This document shows positions 9,398-17,544 of a stretch of 64,000 nt of DNA, piece after piece. Positions within the stretch are counted from its first letter, which is position 1. Each line of letters opens with the position of its first letter. This stretch comes from Antarcticimicrobium sediminis (GTDB lineage: Bacteria > Pseudomonadota > Alphaproteobacteria > Rhodobacterales > Rhodobacteraceae), in contig NZ_SMFP01000005.1 in the NCBI RefSeq assembly GCF_004348975.1, forward strand, positions 1 to 64,000. The letters are read 5' to 3'. The notes under the pieces were generated by a model. That model was not told the DNA's origin and made no database searches. It saw only the letters and a program-made list of their open reading frames with translations. The position numbers were made by a program, and so were the translations under genes.

Positions 9398-10766
9398 AGG
9401 CTTCGCGGTACTTGCGCACGATGCGCAGCGCGAAAACGTTGATCATAAGTGTGACGAGAAACAGCATCATCCCAAGGGCGAAGGCAGCGAGTGTTTTCGG
9501 GTTGTCAAAAGAGGTATCGCCAATCAGCAGCGTCACGATCTGAACCGTCACCGTGGTCACGCTGTCGAGCGGATTGATGGTCATCTTCGCGATCAGCCCG
9601 GCCGCCATGACCACGATCATGGTCTCGCCGATGGCACGGCTCACGGCGAGCAGCACACCGCCGACAATGCCGGGGATCGCAGCGGGAAACAGCACTGTCG
9701 TCATCATCTCGGCCCGGGTCGAGCCCAGCCCCAGCGCCGCATCCCGCAGCGAGCTTGGCACCGCCGACAAGGCGTCGTCGGCAAAGGACGAAATGAACGG
9801 AACCAGCATGATCCCCATGACGCCGCCAGCGGCGAGCGCGGTATTGGGCGCCACATCGATGCCGATCGACTGGCCAAGGTCGCGGATGGCCGGGGCGACG
9901 ACAAGCACCGCGAAAAAGCCGTAGACCACGGTCGGCACCCCGGCCAGGATCTCAAGAACCGGCTTGATGACGGCCCGCAGTTTGCGCGGCGCGAATTCGT
10001 TGAGGTATATGGCCGAGAGCAACCCGACCGGGATCGCCACGAACAGCGCCACCACCGTGATCACCATCGTGCCCAAGATCACCGGGAGCCAGCCGAACGC
10101 GCCTTCGGCAGCGATCTGATCCTCGCGCAGGGGGATCTGGGGTTCCCAATTGGTGCCGAACAGGAATTCGCTCAACGGGACGCGATCCAGAAACCGCACG
10201 GTTTCATAGGACAGCGACACGATGATGCCGATGGTGGTGAAAACCGCCACCGTCGAACAAAAGATCATCAGGCCCGAGACAATTCTCTCGACCCCCTGAC
10301 GGGCCCGAAACTCGGCCGTCACGCGCGAGCGGGCAAAGCCGATGATCGCCAAAGAAACCCCCGCGACGACCGCAACCATCCACCAGTCAGACTGGGTCCG
10401 CAGCGCGGAATAGCTGTCGGCGGCGGCGATTTTCCAGTCTTCCGGGGTGCCAAAAATCTGGCCGCGCGAAATGGATTTGATCTCGGCCAGAACAAGCTGG
10501 AGGGCGCCGTCCCCCTGCCCGTCAAGCAAGCCATCGGGCAGGCCGGACATGACGACGCGGTCGATGATCGGCCCTTCGAACGCCAACCACAAAAGGATGA
10601 TCGTCAGGACCGGAACCAGCACCAACAGGGCCGCGAACATGCCGTGGTAGGAGATCATCGAATGCAGGCGGGCGCCGTTGGCCCGGATCGACCCGGCGGC
10701 CATGCGGTTGAGCAGATAACCCGCGAGCGTTGCCAGAATGAGCAGAAGAAAGGGAAGGGCTGTCAT
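9390..10766 (-). CDS. pstC: phosphate ABC transporter permease PstC
   Basis: This 458-residue partner permease of PstA has an extended N-terminal region (helices near residues 1-20 and 40-65 and a periplasmic loop). The binding-protein-dependent transport core follows with GLLSAIYLNEFAP and the cytoplasmic loop DAALGLGSTRAEMMTTVLFPAA. It lies 72 bases after pstS, separated by a strong hairpin (10794-10819), and is translationally coupled to pstA. Confidence 0.95.
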   Translation of the reverse strand: MTALPFLLLILATLAGYLLNRMAAGSIRANGARLHSMISYHGMFAALLVLVPVLTIILLWLAFEGPIIDRVVMSGLPDGLLDGQGDGALQLVLAEIKSISRGQIFGTPEDWKIAAADSYSALRTQSDWWMVAVVAGVSLAIIGFARSRVTAEFRARQGVERIVSGLMIFCSTVAVFTTIGIIVSLSYETVRFLDRVPLSEFLFGTNWEPQIPLREDQIAAEGAFGWLPVILGTMVITVVALFVAIPVGLLSAIYLNEFAPRKLRAVIKPVLEILAGVPTVVYGFFAVLVVAPAIRDLGQSIGIDVAPNTALAAGGVMGIMLVPFISSFADDALSAVPSSLRDAALGLGSTRAEMMTTVLFPAAIPGIVGGVLLAVSRAIGETMIVVMAAGLIAKMTINPLDSVTTVTVQIVTLLIGDTSFDNPKTLAAFALGMMLFLVTLMINVFALRIVRKYREAYD

Positions 10767-10793
10767 GTTTTCGGACGCTTTCCAAAAATAGGT

Positions 10794-10819
10794 CCCCGGG
10801 CCGAAACGGCGGCCCGGGG
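10794..10819 (-). terminator. intercistronic hairpin between pstS and pstC
   Basis: A 10-bp stem CCCCGGGCCG / CGGCCCGGGG has a 6-base loop and is followed on the minus strand by a short T-rich stretch. It lies between pstS and pstC and probably acts as a leaky terminator or mRNA-stabilising stem, giving more binding protein than permease. Confidence 0.65.
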
Positions 10820-10838
10820 GTTAGGTCTTAGGCGCAGC

Positions 10839-11882
10839 TTAGTTCGGCGCAGTCATCGCGGTGCCGTTCAGAACAGCGTCCTGAAGTTCAACACGACGCT
10901 CGTCCGACAGGGCCACAAGGCCACGCTCGGCCAGATAGCCGTCGGCTTCAAGCGCGTCATCGGACATGTATTCCTCGATGAAGGCGTCGAGGTTGGCGAT
11001 CACGCCGCGGTGCGCGTTTTTCACATAGAAGAACAGCGGGCGCGATACCGGATAGGATTTGTCGGCAATGGTGTCGGTCGAGGGCGCGACGCCGTTGATC
11101 TTGATCCCCTTCAGCTTGTCGAGGTTCTCGTACAGGAAGGAATAGCCAAAGATGCCAACGGCATCGGCGTCCGCCTCAAGGCGCTGAACGATCAGGTTGT
11201 CGTTTTCACCTGCTTCGACAAAGGGGCCGTCCTGACGCATGCGCGAGCAGTTTTCCTTGACCCATTTCTTGTCCTTGTCAAAGCCCTGCTCCTGAACCCA
11301 GGCGTTATGCTTGCAACCGGCATGCATCGCCAGTTCGACAAAGGCGTCGCGGGTGCCCGATGTCGGCGGCGGGCCATAGGCAAGGATCTCGGATCCGGGC
11401 AGGCTGGCGTCGATGTCCGACCACTTTTTATTGGGGTTGGGAACCATTGCGCCATCAACCGGAACTTCTGCGGCAAGGGCAAGGAACACCTGCTCAAGCG
11501 ACAGATCCCAGTCGGCTTCGTTGCTGCGCGACACGGCAATCGACAACCCGTCAAAGCCGATCATCGCTTCGGAGATATCGGTCACGCCGTTTGATTGGCA
11601 CAGCTCGTATTCCGATTTCTTCATGGCGCGCGACGCCCCGGTGATGTCGGGGTGGCCTTCGCCGATGCCACCGCAAAAGATCTTCATGCCGCCGCCGGTG
11701 CCGGTCGACTCGACGATCGGAGACGGGGCGCCGGTGTTGTTGGCGAACTGTTCGGCAACCGCTTGGGTATAGGGGAACACGGTGGACGAGCCGACGATGC
11801 GGATTTCATCGCGGGCGGCTGCGGCCGTGGCAGAAAGGGCGCCGAGCGCCAGCGCGGAAACCGTCAGTTTCACAAAGGACAT
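10839..11882 (-). CDS. pstS: periplasmic phosphate-binding protein PstS
   Basis: This 347-residue secreted protein captures inorganic phosphate for the Pst importer. A Sec signal peptide covers about residues 1-23 (KLTVSALALGALSATAAAA). The mature part begins with the ligand-loop motif IRIVGSSTVFPYTQA, followed by ESTGTGGGMKIFC and DITGASRAM, which supply phosphate-contacting Ser/Thr/Asp residues. An AAGGAG ribosome site precedes the ATG. Transcription should start from the Pho-box promoter in the 205-base gap upstream. Confidence 0.95.
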   Translation of the reverse strand: MSFVKLTVSALALGALSATAAAARDEIRIVGSSTVFPYTQAVAEQFANNTGAPSPIVESTGTGGGMKIFCGGIGEGHPDITGASRAMKKSEYELCQSNGVTDISEAMIGFDGLSIAVSRSNEADWDLSLEQVFLALAAEVPVDGAMVPNPNKKWSDIDASLPGSEILAYGPPPTSGTRDAFVELAMHAGCKHNAWVQEQGFDKDKKWVKENCSRMRQDGPFVEAGENDNLIVQRLEADADAVGIFGYSFLYENLDKLKGIKINGVAPSTDTIADKSYPVSRPLFFYVKNAHRGVIANLDAFIEEYMSDDALEADGYLAERGLVALSDERRVELQDAVLNGTAMTAPN

Positions 11883-11963
11883 ATCTGTCTCCTTGGTATG
11901 AAATTAATGATCACCCTCATGGTGACCTTGGCGCCCGTCCTAGTGAGCGTGCATGAGGCTTTT

Positions 11964-11992
11964 GTGACAGTCATGTAACAGTTGCATGACAC
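11964..11992 (-). promoter_or_regulatory. Pho box with three tandem half-sites
   Basis: On the minus strand three PhoB half-sites follow each other at exactly 11-base spacing: GTGTCAT, CTGTTAC and CTGTCAC, separated by 4-base spacers. This matches the known PhoB recognition pattern (CTGTCAT-N4 repeats). It is about 82 bases before the pstS ATG and 96 bases after the phoR stop, so it drives pstSCAB-phoU-phoB. Confidence 0.88.
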
Positions 11993-12087
11993 AGCGCAGG
12001 AAAAAGTCCCTTAACCCGCACGAAAGCCTTGTCCGCAAACCGGATTAAACTTGTCTAGACTTCGCAGACAACTCTCGCCCGGCCGCC

Positions 12088-13134
12088 CTACTGTGGTAAA
12101 ATAACCGTAAAAACAGAGCCTTGAGCCTGCTCGCTTTCCACCCGCAGCCGACCGCGGTGGCGGTTGATGATATGTTTGACGATCGCCAACCCCAGACCGG
12201 TTCCGCCCAGTTGCCGCGAGCGGTGGTTGTCGGCGCGATAGAATCGCTCGGTCAACCGCGGCAGGTGAACGGGATCGATTCCCGGCCCCTTGTCGATCAC
12301 CTGTATCCGCGCCGCAGGGCCACGCACCGCCGGGTCACGATCCGAGGCCGACAGAACCGCATCGACCCGCCCGCCACTGCCGCCATATTTGATCGCGTTC
12401 TCGATCAGGTTGGTAAAGACTTGCCGCAACTGATCCACGTCGCCTGTCACCAGAACCGGCGCCTCTGGCGCGGCCAGCGACAGTTGCACCTGCGCACTGT
12501 CGGCCAAGGGGCGCAGTGAGGTGAGCGTCGCCTGCAGGATCTCGTTCAGATTCACCTGCGCCTTGGGGCGCACCCGCTCTTCGCTTTCAACGCGGTTGAG
12601 CGACAACAGATCCCCGACCAGCCGGTTCATCCGCCCGGCCTCGTCCTCCATGATGCCGAGAAAGCGATCGCGCGCCTCGGGATCATTGCGCGCGGGACCG
12701 CGCAGCGTCTCGATGAACCCCATCAAGGCGGTCAGCGGCGTGCGCAATTCGTGACTGACATTGGCGACGAAATCGCGGCGCATCTGCACCGCCTGCTCCA
12801 GATGTGTCACATCCTGAAAGGTGACCAACGTCGCCCCGCCCCGCACCGCGCCGATGCCGTGCACATAGCGGCAGGTCACATCATAGGTGGTGTCCTGAAC
12901 CCCGTCATTGGACAACATGCGCGCCTGATGCGGGCTCTTGTCGCGCAGCGCTGCCTCGATCACATCCAGCACCGTGGGTTGGCGCAGGATGGTGGCGAAA
13001 TGACGCCCGATGATCTGCTGCCCCAGCAATGTATGCGACTCGGGGTTGGCGGCGATGATGCGCTCGCTCTGATCGACCAGCAGCGCGGGCAGCGGCACCG
13101 CCGCCAGCAACCCAGAAATCAGATCGTCCTGCAT
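12088..13134 (-). CDS. phoR: phosphate regulon sensor kinase PhoR
   Basis: This 348-residue histidine kinase phosphorylates PhoB. Order of parts: a PAS domain (about 10-110, beginning LLAAVPLPALLVDQSERI), HisKA with the phospho-acceptor in FVANVSHELRTPL, and HATPase_c with N box NLIENAIKYGG and G boxes DKGPGID and GGTGLGLAIVKH. No membrane helix is visible, so it is probably cytoplasmic and senses phosphate through PhoU and PstB. The ATG at 13134 is preferred over 13173 because GGAGG lies eight bases before it. It stands just upstream of the pst operon on the same strand, with its own stop before the Pho box. Confidence 0.93.
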   Translation of the reverse strand: MQDDLISGLLAAVPLPALLVDQSERIIAANPESHTLLGQQIIGRHFATILRQPTVLDVIEAALRDKSPHQARMLSNDGVQDTTYDVTCRYVHGIGAVRGGATLVTFQDVTHLEQAVQMRRDFVANVSHELRTPLTALMGFIETLRGPARNDPEARDRFLGIMEDEAGRMNRLVGDLLSLNRVESEERVRPKAQVNLNEILQATLTSLRPLADSAQVQLSLAAPEAPVLVTGDVDQLRQVFTNLIENAIKYGGSGGRVDAVLSASDRDPAVRGPAARIQVIDKGPGIDPVHLPRLTERFYRADNHRSRQLGGTGLGLAIVKHIINRHRGRLRVESEQAQGSVFTVILPQ

Positions 13135-13191
13135 GTTTTTTGCCTCCACACGGCTGTTTTCGGTGGCGGCCACCCTGCCCTGCTTTTGTAA

Positions 13192-14376
13192 CTAGGATAC
13201 GGCAGCGGCGGCGGCCTCGGAAAACACGGTTTTCAGCGCCTCTGGCTGTTCCAGCCCGACCGAGACCCGGAAAAACCCCTCGCTCAGACCCAGCGCGGCG
13301 CGTTCCTGCGCGCTGAGCGCCCGGTGCGAAGAGGACGCCGGATGCGACAGCGTGGTGCCGACATCGCCCAGCGTCGGGGCAAAGCTCAGCCCCTCGGCGG
13401 CACGGGTGAAGGCATTGGCGGCGGCGCGCCCGCCGGTCAGCTCGAAACTCACCATATTGCAGCCCTGCGTGCCCAGCAGCGCCACGGCCCGGGCCTGATC
13501 GGGATGATCGGCGCGCAGCGGATAGATCACGCGTTTGACCCCCGCCAGCCCGGCGAGATGATCGGCCAGCAGCACCGCCGTGGCCTGTGCCCGCTCAAAG
13601 CGCAGATCAAAGGTCAACATGCCACGTTCGGCCAGCCAGCAATCGAACGGGCTTGCGGTCAGACCGGCGGTGACCGCGAACACCCGCAACCGCGCGTTCA
13701 ACTCGGGATCGCGGGCCGCGACATAGCCCAGCATCACGTCGGAATGCCCCGACAACAGCTTGGTCACCGAATGGATGACGATATCGGCGCCATGCTCGAA
13801 TGGGCGGATCGCTTTTGGCGTGGTAAAGGTATTGTCCACCGCCAGCAGCACGCCCTTGTCCCGGCACAGTGTCGCCAAGCCCTCCAGATCGGCCACCCGC
13901 AGCGTCGGGTTCGATACCACCTCGATCAGCACCAACCGGGTCTCGGGGCGGATCGCGGCGGCGACGGCCGCCACATCCGTGGGATCGGCCAGCGTGGTTG
14001 CAATGCCCAGACGCGGCAGATCCTCGCTCATCATCCGCAGCGACCGGCCGTACAACTGGTTGCCGCCGACCACATGATCGCCAGCCTTCAACAGCCCCAA
14101 AAGAACCGCGCTCACCGCGCCCATGCCCGAGCCGGTCAGAACGCCGCCCTCGGCCCCCTCCATCGCGTCGAGCCGTTGCGCGACCACATCGGCATTGGGG
14201 TGCCCTTCGCGCGAATAGGTATAGCCCTGCACGCGCCCCTCGTATTGGTCATCCAAGGCGTCGGGCGTGTCGCTGGCATAGACCACCGAGGGGCTTAGCG
14301 GCGTGACAACCGGGGTGCTGGCGCTGGCGGGCAGCGGATAGGGCCGCACGAGCGAGCCCTTGGAGTTGCGTGTCAT
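13192..14376 (-). CDS. Cys/Met-metabolism PLP-dependent enzyme (cystathionine gamma-synthase/lyase family)
   Basis: This 394-residue fold-type I PLP enzyme of trans-sulfuration type shows PLP-site sequences SGMGAVSAVLLGLLKAGDHV, the aspartate in LLAVDNTFTTP, and the lysine in SVTKLLSGHSDVMLG that forms the internal aldimine. The end VSVGLEQPEAL is typical. It may be a cystathionine beta/gamma-lyase, methionine gamma-lyase or O-acylhomoserine sulfhydrylase; subfamily cannot be settled from motifs. Its start overlaps the end of the gamma-carbonic-anhydrase gene by four bases, so it is the last gene of the yicC-gmk operon. Confidence 0.9.
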   Translation of the reverse strand: MTRNSKGSLVRPYPLPASASTPVVTPLSPSVVYASDTPDALDDQYEGRVQGYTYSREGHPNADVVAQRLDAMEGAEGGVLTGSGMGAVSAVLLGLLKAGDHVVGGNQLYGRSLRMMSEDLPRLGIATTLADPTDVAAVAAAIRPETRLVLIEVVSNPTLRVADLEGLATLCRDKGVLLAVDNTFTTPKAIRPFEHGADIVIHSVTKLLSGHSDVMLGYVAARDPELNARLRVFAVTAGLTASPFDCWLAERGMLTFDLRFERAQATAVLLADHLAGLAGVKRVIYPLRADHPDQARAVALLGTQGCNMVSFELTGGRAAANAFTRAAEGLSFAPTLGDVGTTLSHPASSSHRALSAQERAALGLSEGFFRVSVGLEQPEALKTVFSEAAAAAVS

Positions 14377-14897
14377 TCGATCGCCTTCAGTTCGTCGCGG
14401 TAACGGCGCATGTTGTCCTGATAGTGCAAGGTGCCCGCGTGCATCCGTTCGGCATGGGCATCGCTGATCTCGCGCACCACTTTGCCGGGGCTGCCCATGA
14501 CCAGCGAATTGTCGGGAATTTCCTTGTTCTCGGTCACCAGCGCCCCTGCCCCGATCAGGCAGTTCTTGCCGATCTTGGCGCCGTTCAGCACCGTCGCGCC
14601 CATGCCCACCAGCGTGCCGTCACCAATGGTGCAGCCATGCAGCATCACCTTGTGACCGATGGTGCAATCCGTGCCGATGCTCAGGGGATAGCCCGCATCC
14701 ACATGCATCACGCAATCTTCCTGCACGTTGGACCCTGTGCCGATGCGGATTTCCTCGTGATCGGCGCGCAGGGTGCAGCCGAACCAGACCGAGGAGCCCG
14801 GCTCCATCACCACCTTGCCGATCAGGTTGGCATCGGGGGCGACCCATGTATCGGCGTCGATCTTCGGTTTGTGCGGGCCAAGGGCATAGATTGTCAT
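14373..14897 (-). CDS. gamma-carbonic-anhydrase-like hexapeptide-repeat protein
   Basis: This 174-residue left-handed beta-helix protein of the gamma-CA/YrdA/PaaY group is usually a trimer with metal bound between subunits. Hexapeptide repeats run through most of the chain ([48 protein letters not shown]). Candidate metal ligands are the histidines in [15 protein letters not shown] and neighbours. It overlaps gmk and the PLP enzyme gene by four bases each, showing translational coupling. The true substrate of many members is unproven. Confidence 0.9.
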   Translation of the reverse strand: MTIYALGPHKPKIDADTWVAPDANLIGKVVMEPGSSVWFGCTLRADHEEIRIGTGSNVQEDCVMHVDAGYPLSIGTDCTIGHKVMLHGCTIGDGTLVGMGATVLNGAKIGKNCLIGAGALVTENKEIPDNSLVMGSPGKVVREISDAHAERMHAGTLHYQDNMRRYRDELKAIE

Positions 14898-15535
14898 GAC
14901 AATTCCTCGAATTCGGCCTGCAACGCGCGCACATGCGCCAGAAGGCTGGGTTGCTGGGTGCGGCGCAGGCGGGTGGCGGTGACGATGCTTTTCAGATTTT
15001 CCTCGGTGCGGTCGAGGTCATCGTTGATCAGCACGAAATCGTAATAGCCCCAGTGGCTGATTTCGGCCCAGCTCTTCTCCATCCGGGCGCCGATGGTTTC
15101 TTCGCTGTCGGTGCCCCGTTCGATCAGCCGGCGGCGCAATTCGGGGATCGAGGGCGGCAGCAGGAAGATCGACAGGGCATGTTGGGCCAGATCCGAATTG
15201 CGGATCTGTACCTCGCCCTGCCAATCGACATCAAACAGAACGTCCTCGCCGGAATTGATCGCCTCCTGCACCGGGGTCTTGGGCGAACCGTAATAGTTGC
15301 CGAACACATGCGCGTGTTCCAGCATCTCGCCCTCGTTCACCATCCGCTTGAACGACTCTTCGCTCAGGAAATAGTAATCCTTGCCGTCGACCTCTCCGGC
15401 GCGTGGCTTGCGCGTGGTGGCCGAGACCGAAAACCGGATCGACGGATCCCACGCGCGCAGCCGCTTCGCCAGCGTCGATTTCCCCGCGCCCGAGGGCGAG
15501 GACAGGATGATCAGTAGTCCGCGGCGTTTGCTCAT
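14894..15535 (-). CDS. gmk: guanylate kinase
   Basis: This 213-residue enzyme converts GMP and ATP to GDP and ADP. The P-loop is [15 protein letters not shown] near the N-terminus. The GMP-binding region includes [21 protein letters not shown], and the lid and Arg residues follow ([15 protein letters not shown]). The length matches the family. It lies 18 bases after yicC, the same pairing seen in many bacteria. Confidence 0.97.
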   Translation of the reverse strand: MSKRRGLLIILSSPSGAGKSTLAKRLRAWDPSIRFSVSATTRKPRAGEVDGKDYYFLSEESFKRMVNEGEMLEHAHVFGNYYGSPKTPVQEAINSGEDVLFDVDWQGEVQIRNSDLAQHALSIFLLPPSIPELRRRLIERGTDSEETIGARMEKSWAEISHWGYYDFVLINDDLDRTEENLKSIVTATRLRRTQQPSLLAHVRALQAEFEELS

Positions 15536-15553
15536 GTCATGTTCCTTTCCCGA

Positions 15554-16444
15554 TCATTCCACATTCTGCACCTGTTCGCGCATCTGGTCGATCACCGCCT
15601 TCAGGTCCAGCCCGACCTTGGTCAGATCTACGTTCTGCGACTTGGAGCACAGGGTATTGGCCTCGCGGTTGAACTCCTGCATCAGGAAATCCAGCTTGCG
15701 CCCGACCGCGCCACCGGCCCCGACCAGATCGCGCGCGGCCCCGACATGGGCGCGCAGGCGGTCCAGCTCTTCGGTGACGTCCGATTTCACCGCGATCATC
15801 GCCAGTTCCTGCGCCACCCGCTCGGGGTCGGCGCCCTCGGCGTTGTCCAGCACCCGGGCCAGATTGGCGCGCAGCGTTTCGGCCATGGCCGCCTTGCGCG
15901 CCTCGGCCAGATCGCTCGCCGTCGTGACCAGCGTGCTCAGTTGCTCCAGTTGCCCACGCAGCACCTGCGCCAGCGCCCGACCCTCGGCTTGCCGCATCTC
16001 CAGAAAGGCGGCGATCAGCGGACCCAGTTCGGCGCAAAGCTGCTTGACCAGCGCGGCGTTGTCGCCCTCCTCTGCGGCGGGCTCCATCATGCCGCGCAGC
16101 CCCAGCAGATCGCTGGCTTTCGACGGCGCCAAGGACACCCCGCGCGCCATCGCTTCGGCCTCGATCTGCGACAGTGCCTCGAGCGCAGCCGACAGCACAT
16201 GGGGGTTCAGCGCCGCGCTGCTGCTCGCATCACTTCGGGTCAGGCGCAGCGACAGGGTGACATTGCCCCGCGTCACCGCCTTGGCCAGATCGGCGCGCAA
16301 CGCCGTCTCCAGCCCTTCCAGCCAATCCGGCACCCGCAACCGCAGATCCAGCCCCTTGGCGTTGACGCTGCGCAGCTCCCAGCCCCAAGAATAGATCCCA
16401 CGCTCGCCCTTGGCCGAGGCAAATCCGGTCATTGATCTGATCAT
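15554..16444 (-). CDS. yicC: YicC-family endoribonuclease
   Basis: This 296-residue protein begins MIRSMTGFASA, the family hallmark, and ends with the conserved DUF1732 region (QEFNREANTLCSKSQN, then DLKAVIDQMREQVQNVE). YicC proteins are reported to be endoribonucleases acting in RNA turnover. The ATG at 16444 was chosen for the conserved N-terminus; the open frame continues upstream without coding character. It is the first gene of the yicC-gmk-gammaCA-PLP operon. Confidence 0.93.
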   Translation of the reverse strand: MIRSMTGFASAKGERGIYSWGWELRSVNAKGLDLRLRVPDWLEGLETALRADLAKAVTRGNVTLSLRLTRSDASSSAALNPHVLSAALEALSQIEAEAMARGVSLAPSKASDLLGLRGMMEPAAEEGDNAALVKQLCAELGPLIAAFLEMRQAEGRALAQVLRGQLEQLSTLVTTASDLAEARKAAMAETLRANLARVLDNAEGADPERVAQELAMIAVKSDVTEELDRLRAHVGAARDLVGAGGAVGRKLDFLMQEFNREANTLCSKSQNVDLTKVGLDLKAVIDQMREQVQNVE

Positions 16445-16548
16445 ATGCTGGGTGCTCCGTTTCCGCATTGCGCCGTCTCGGGGCGCAGGTAAAGGCAATG
16501 CGCCGGTCAGGGCAAGCCCCCGGCGATCGGTCCGGCACCGGTGCGACG

Positions 16549-16613
16549 TTAACCAGAGATTAAGGAAACGCTCCAAATTCGAGCAGAATTGTGTCAAGTT
16601 AACGGCAGGGTAA
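16549..16613. promoter_or_regulatory. two CtrA-like binding motifs
   Basis: A perfect TTAA-N7-TTAA lies at 16549-16563 and a near-match TTAA-N7-GTAAC at 16599-16613, within the 294-base gap between divergent yicC and the PAS gene. TTAA-N7-TTAA is the established CtrA recognition pattern in alphaproteobacteria. They lie 126-190 bases before the PAS gene and 105-170 before yicC, so either could be the target. Confidence 0.55.
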
Positions 16614-16738
16614 CCAATCCGGCGGAAGTTTGGCAAAGCGTCGCGCGCGCCTGAGGACAGGGGCGGCGATATGGTCAGGACCCGATCGGTGATCGGGCCC
16701 GCGACAGCAGATGCAGGGTAACAGGTCGGGTGTAGGGT

Positions 16739-17476
16739 ATGAGTGAGGACGCCAGCATGCAGCAAAGCGAGATCGGATGGAAAAAGGTCGTCGTGCTCGA
16801 CCGGTTCCGCAGCGGTCGCAGCCTGTCACCGCTGCGTCAGGCCGAGGCCTATTGGCTGGCGCTCTGCGGGGAAACCGGGGTGCCACGCCGCAGCCAGATC
16901 GACCCACGCGCGCTGGGCAACATCCTTGAGCACAGCTTTATCCTTGAACGGGTATCGCGTCGCGCTGCCCGGTTCCGCCTTGCGGGCGATCACCTGACCG
17001 CATTGGCCGGGATGGACCTGCGCGGCACACCGTTCACGGCGCTGTTTGCGGATGAGGCGCGGGCCGAGGCCGGCGCGATCCTGCAACGGGTCTTCACCGC
17101 GCCGGCGGTGGCCGAACTGCGGTTGCAGACCTCGCTGTCGGCGCGCGCACCTGCTCTTGAGGCGCGGATGCTGCTTTTACCACTGGCGACGGAAGACGGC
17201 GATGTCGCGCGCGCGCTGGGCGTGCTTGTCGCCGATACGACGCTGCGCGCGCCGCCGGTCCGCTTTGACATTGCCAACCGCCTGCTGCGTCCGGTCGCAA
17301 CCGCGCCACAGGCCCCCGCGCAAGCCCCCGTGCAAACAGAAGACCCGGGACAAGCGGAAGACCCGCCAAAGCCCTTGGCACTTACGATCTCACCCGCGTC
17401 CCGCTCCACAGACGGTTTTGCCGAGGCCCGCACAGCGCTGGAGGGCCAGCCGCCACATTTGCGGCTGATCAAATAG
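16739..17476 (+). CDS. PAS_5 (PAS-domain) protein
   Basis: This 245-residue cytoplasmic protein has a single PAS-like domain over about residues 25-165 (LRQAEAYWLALCGETGVPRRSQIDP, then ILEHSFILERVS and RFRLAGDHLTALAGMDLRG), matching the alphaproteobacterial PAS_5 family. The C-terminal 80 residues are Pro/Ala-rich and probably disordered. It has no output domain, so it likely acts by protein contact. CtrA-like motifs upstream suggest cell-cycle or motility-linked expression. Single-domain PAS proteins such as Caulobacter MopJ act in that circuit, but orthology is not shown here. Confidence 0.8.
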   Translation: MSEDASMQQSEIGWKKVVVLDRFRSGRSLSPLRQAEAYWLALCGETGVPRRSQIDPRALGNILEHSFILERVSRRAARFRLAGDHLTALAGMDLRGTPFTALFADEARAEAGAILQRVFTAPAVAELRLQTSLSARAPALEARMLLLPLATEDGDVARALGVLVADTTLRAPPVRFDIANRLLRPVATAPQAPAQAPVQTEDPGQAEDPPKPLALTISPASRSTDGFAEARTALEGQPPHLRLIK

Positions 17477-17506
17477 ACACGGACTGTCGGTGAGGCAGAG
17501 TTTAGG

Positions 17507-17533
17507 CGCGCGCCCGGATGCCCCGGGCGCGCG
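17507..17533. terminator. convergent terminator hairpin between the PAS gene and aroG
   Basis: An 11-bp GC stem CGCGCGCCCGG / CCGGGCGCGCG has a 5-base loop in the gap between convergent genes. The T-tract is weak. Confidence 0.65.
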
Positions 17534-17544
17534 GTTCGCTTTAC

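Noticed and set aside
8970-11594. 874-codon plus-strand open frame across the pst genes
   Set aside because: It is the antisense shadow of pstA, pstC and pstS. The translation is His/Arg/Gly/Asp-rich without any domain, while the minus strand encodes perfect Pst proteins.
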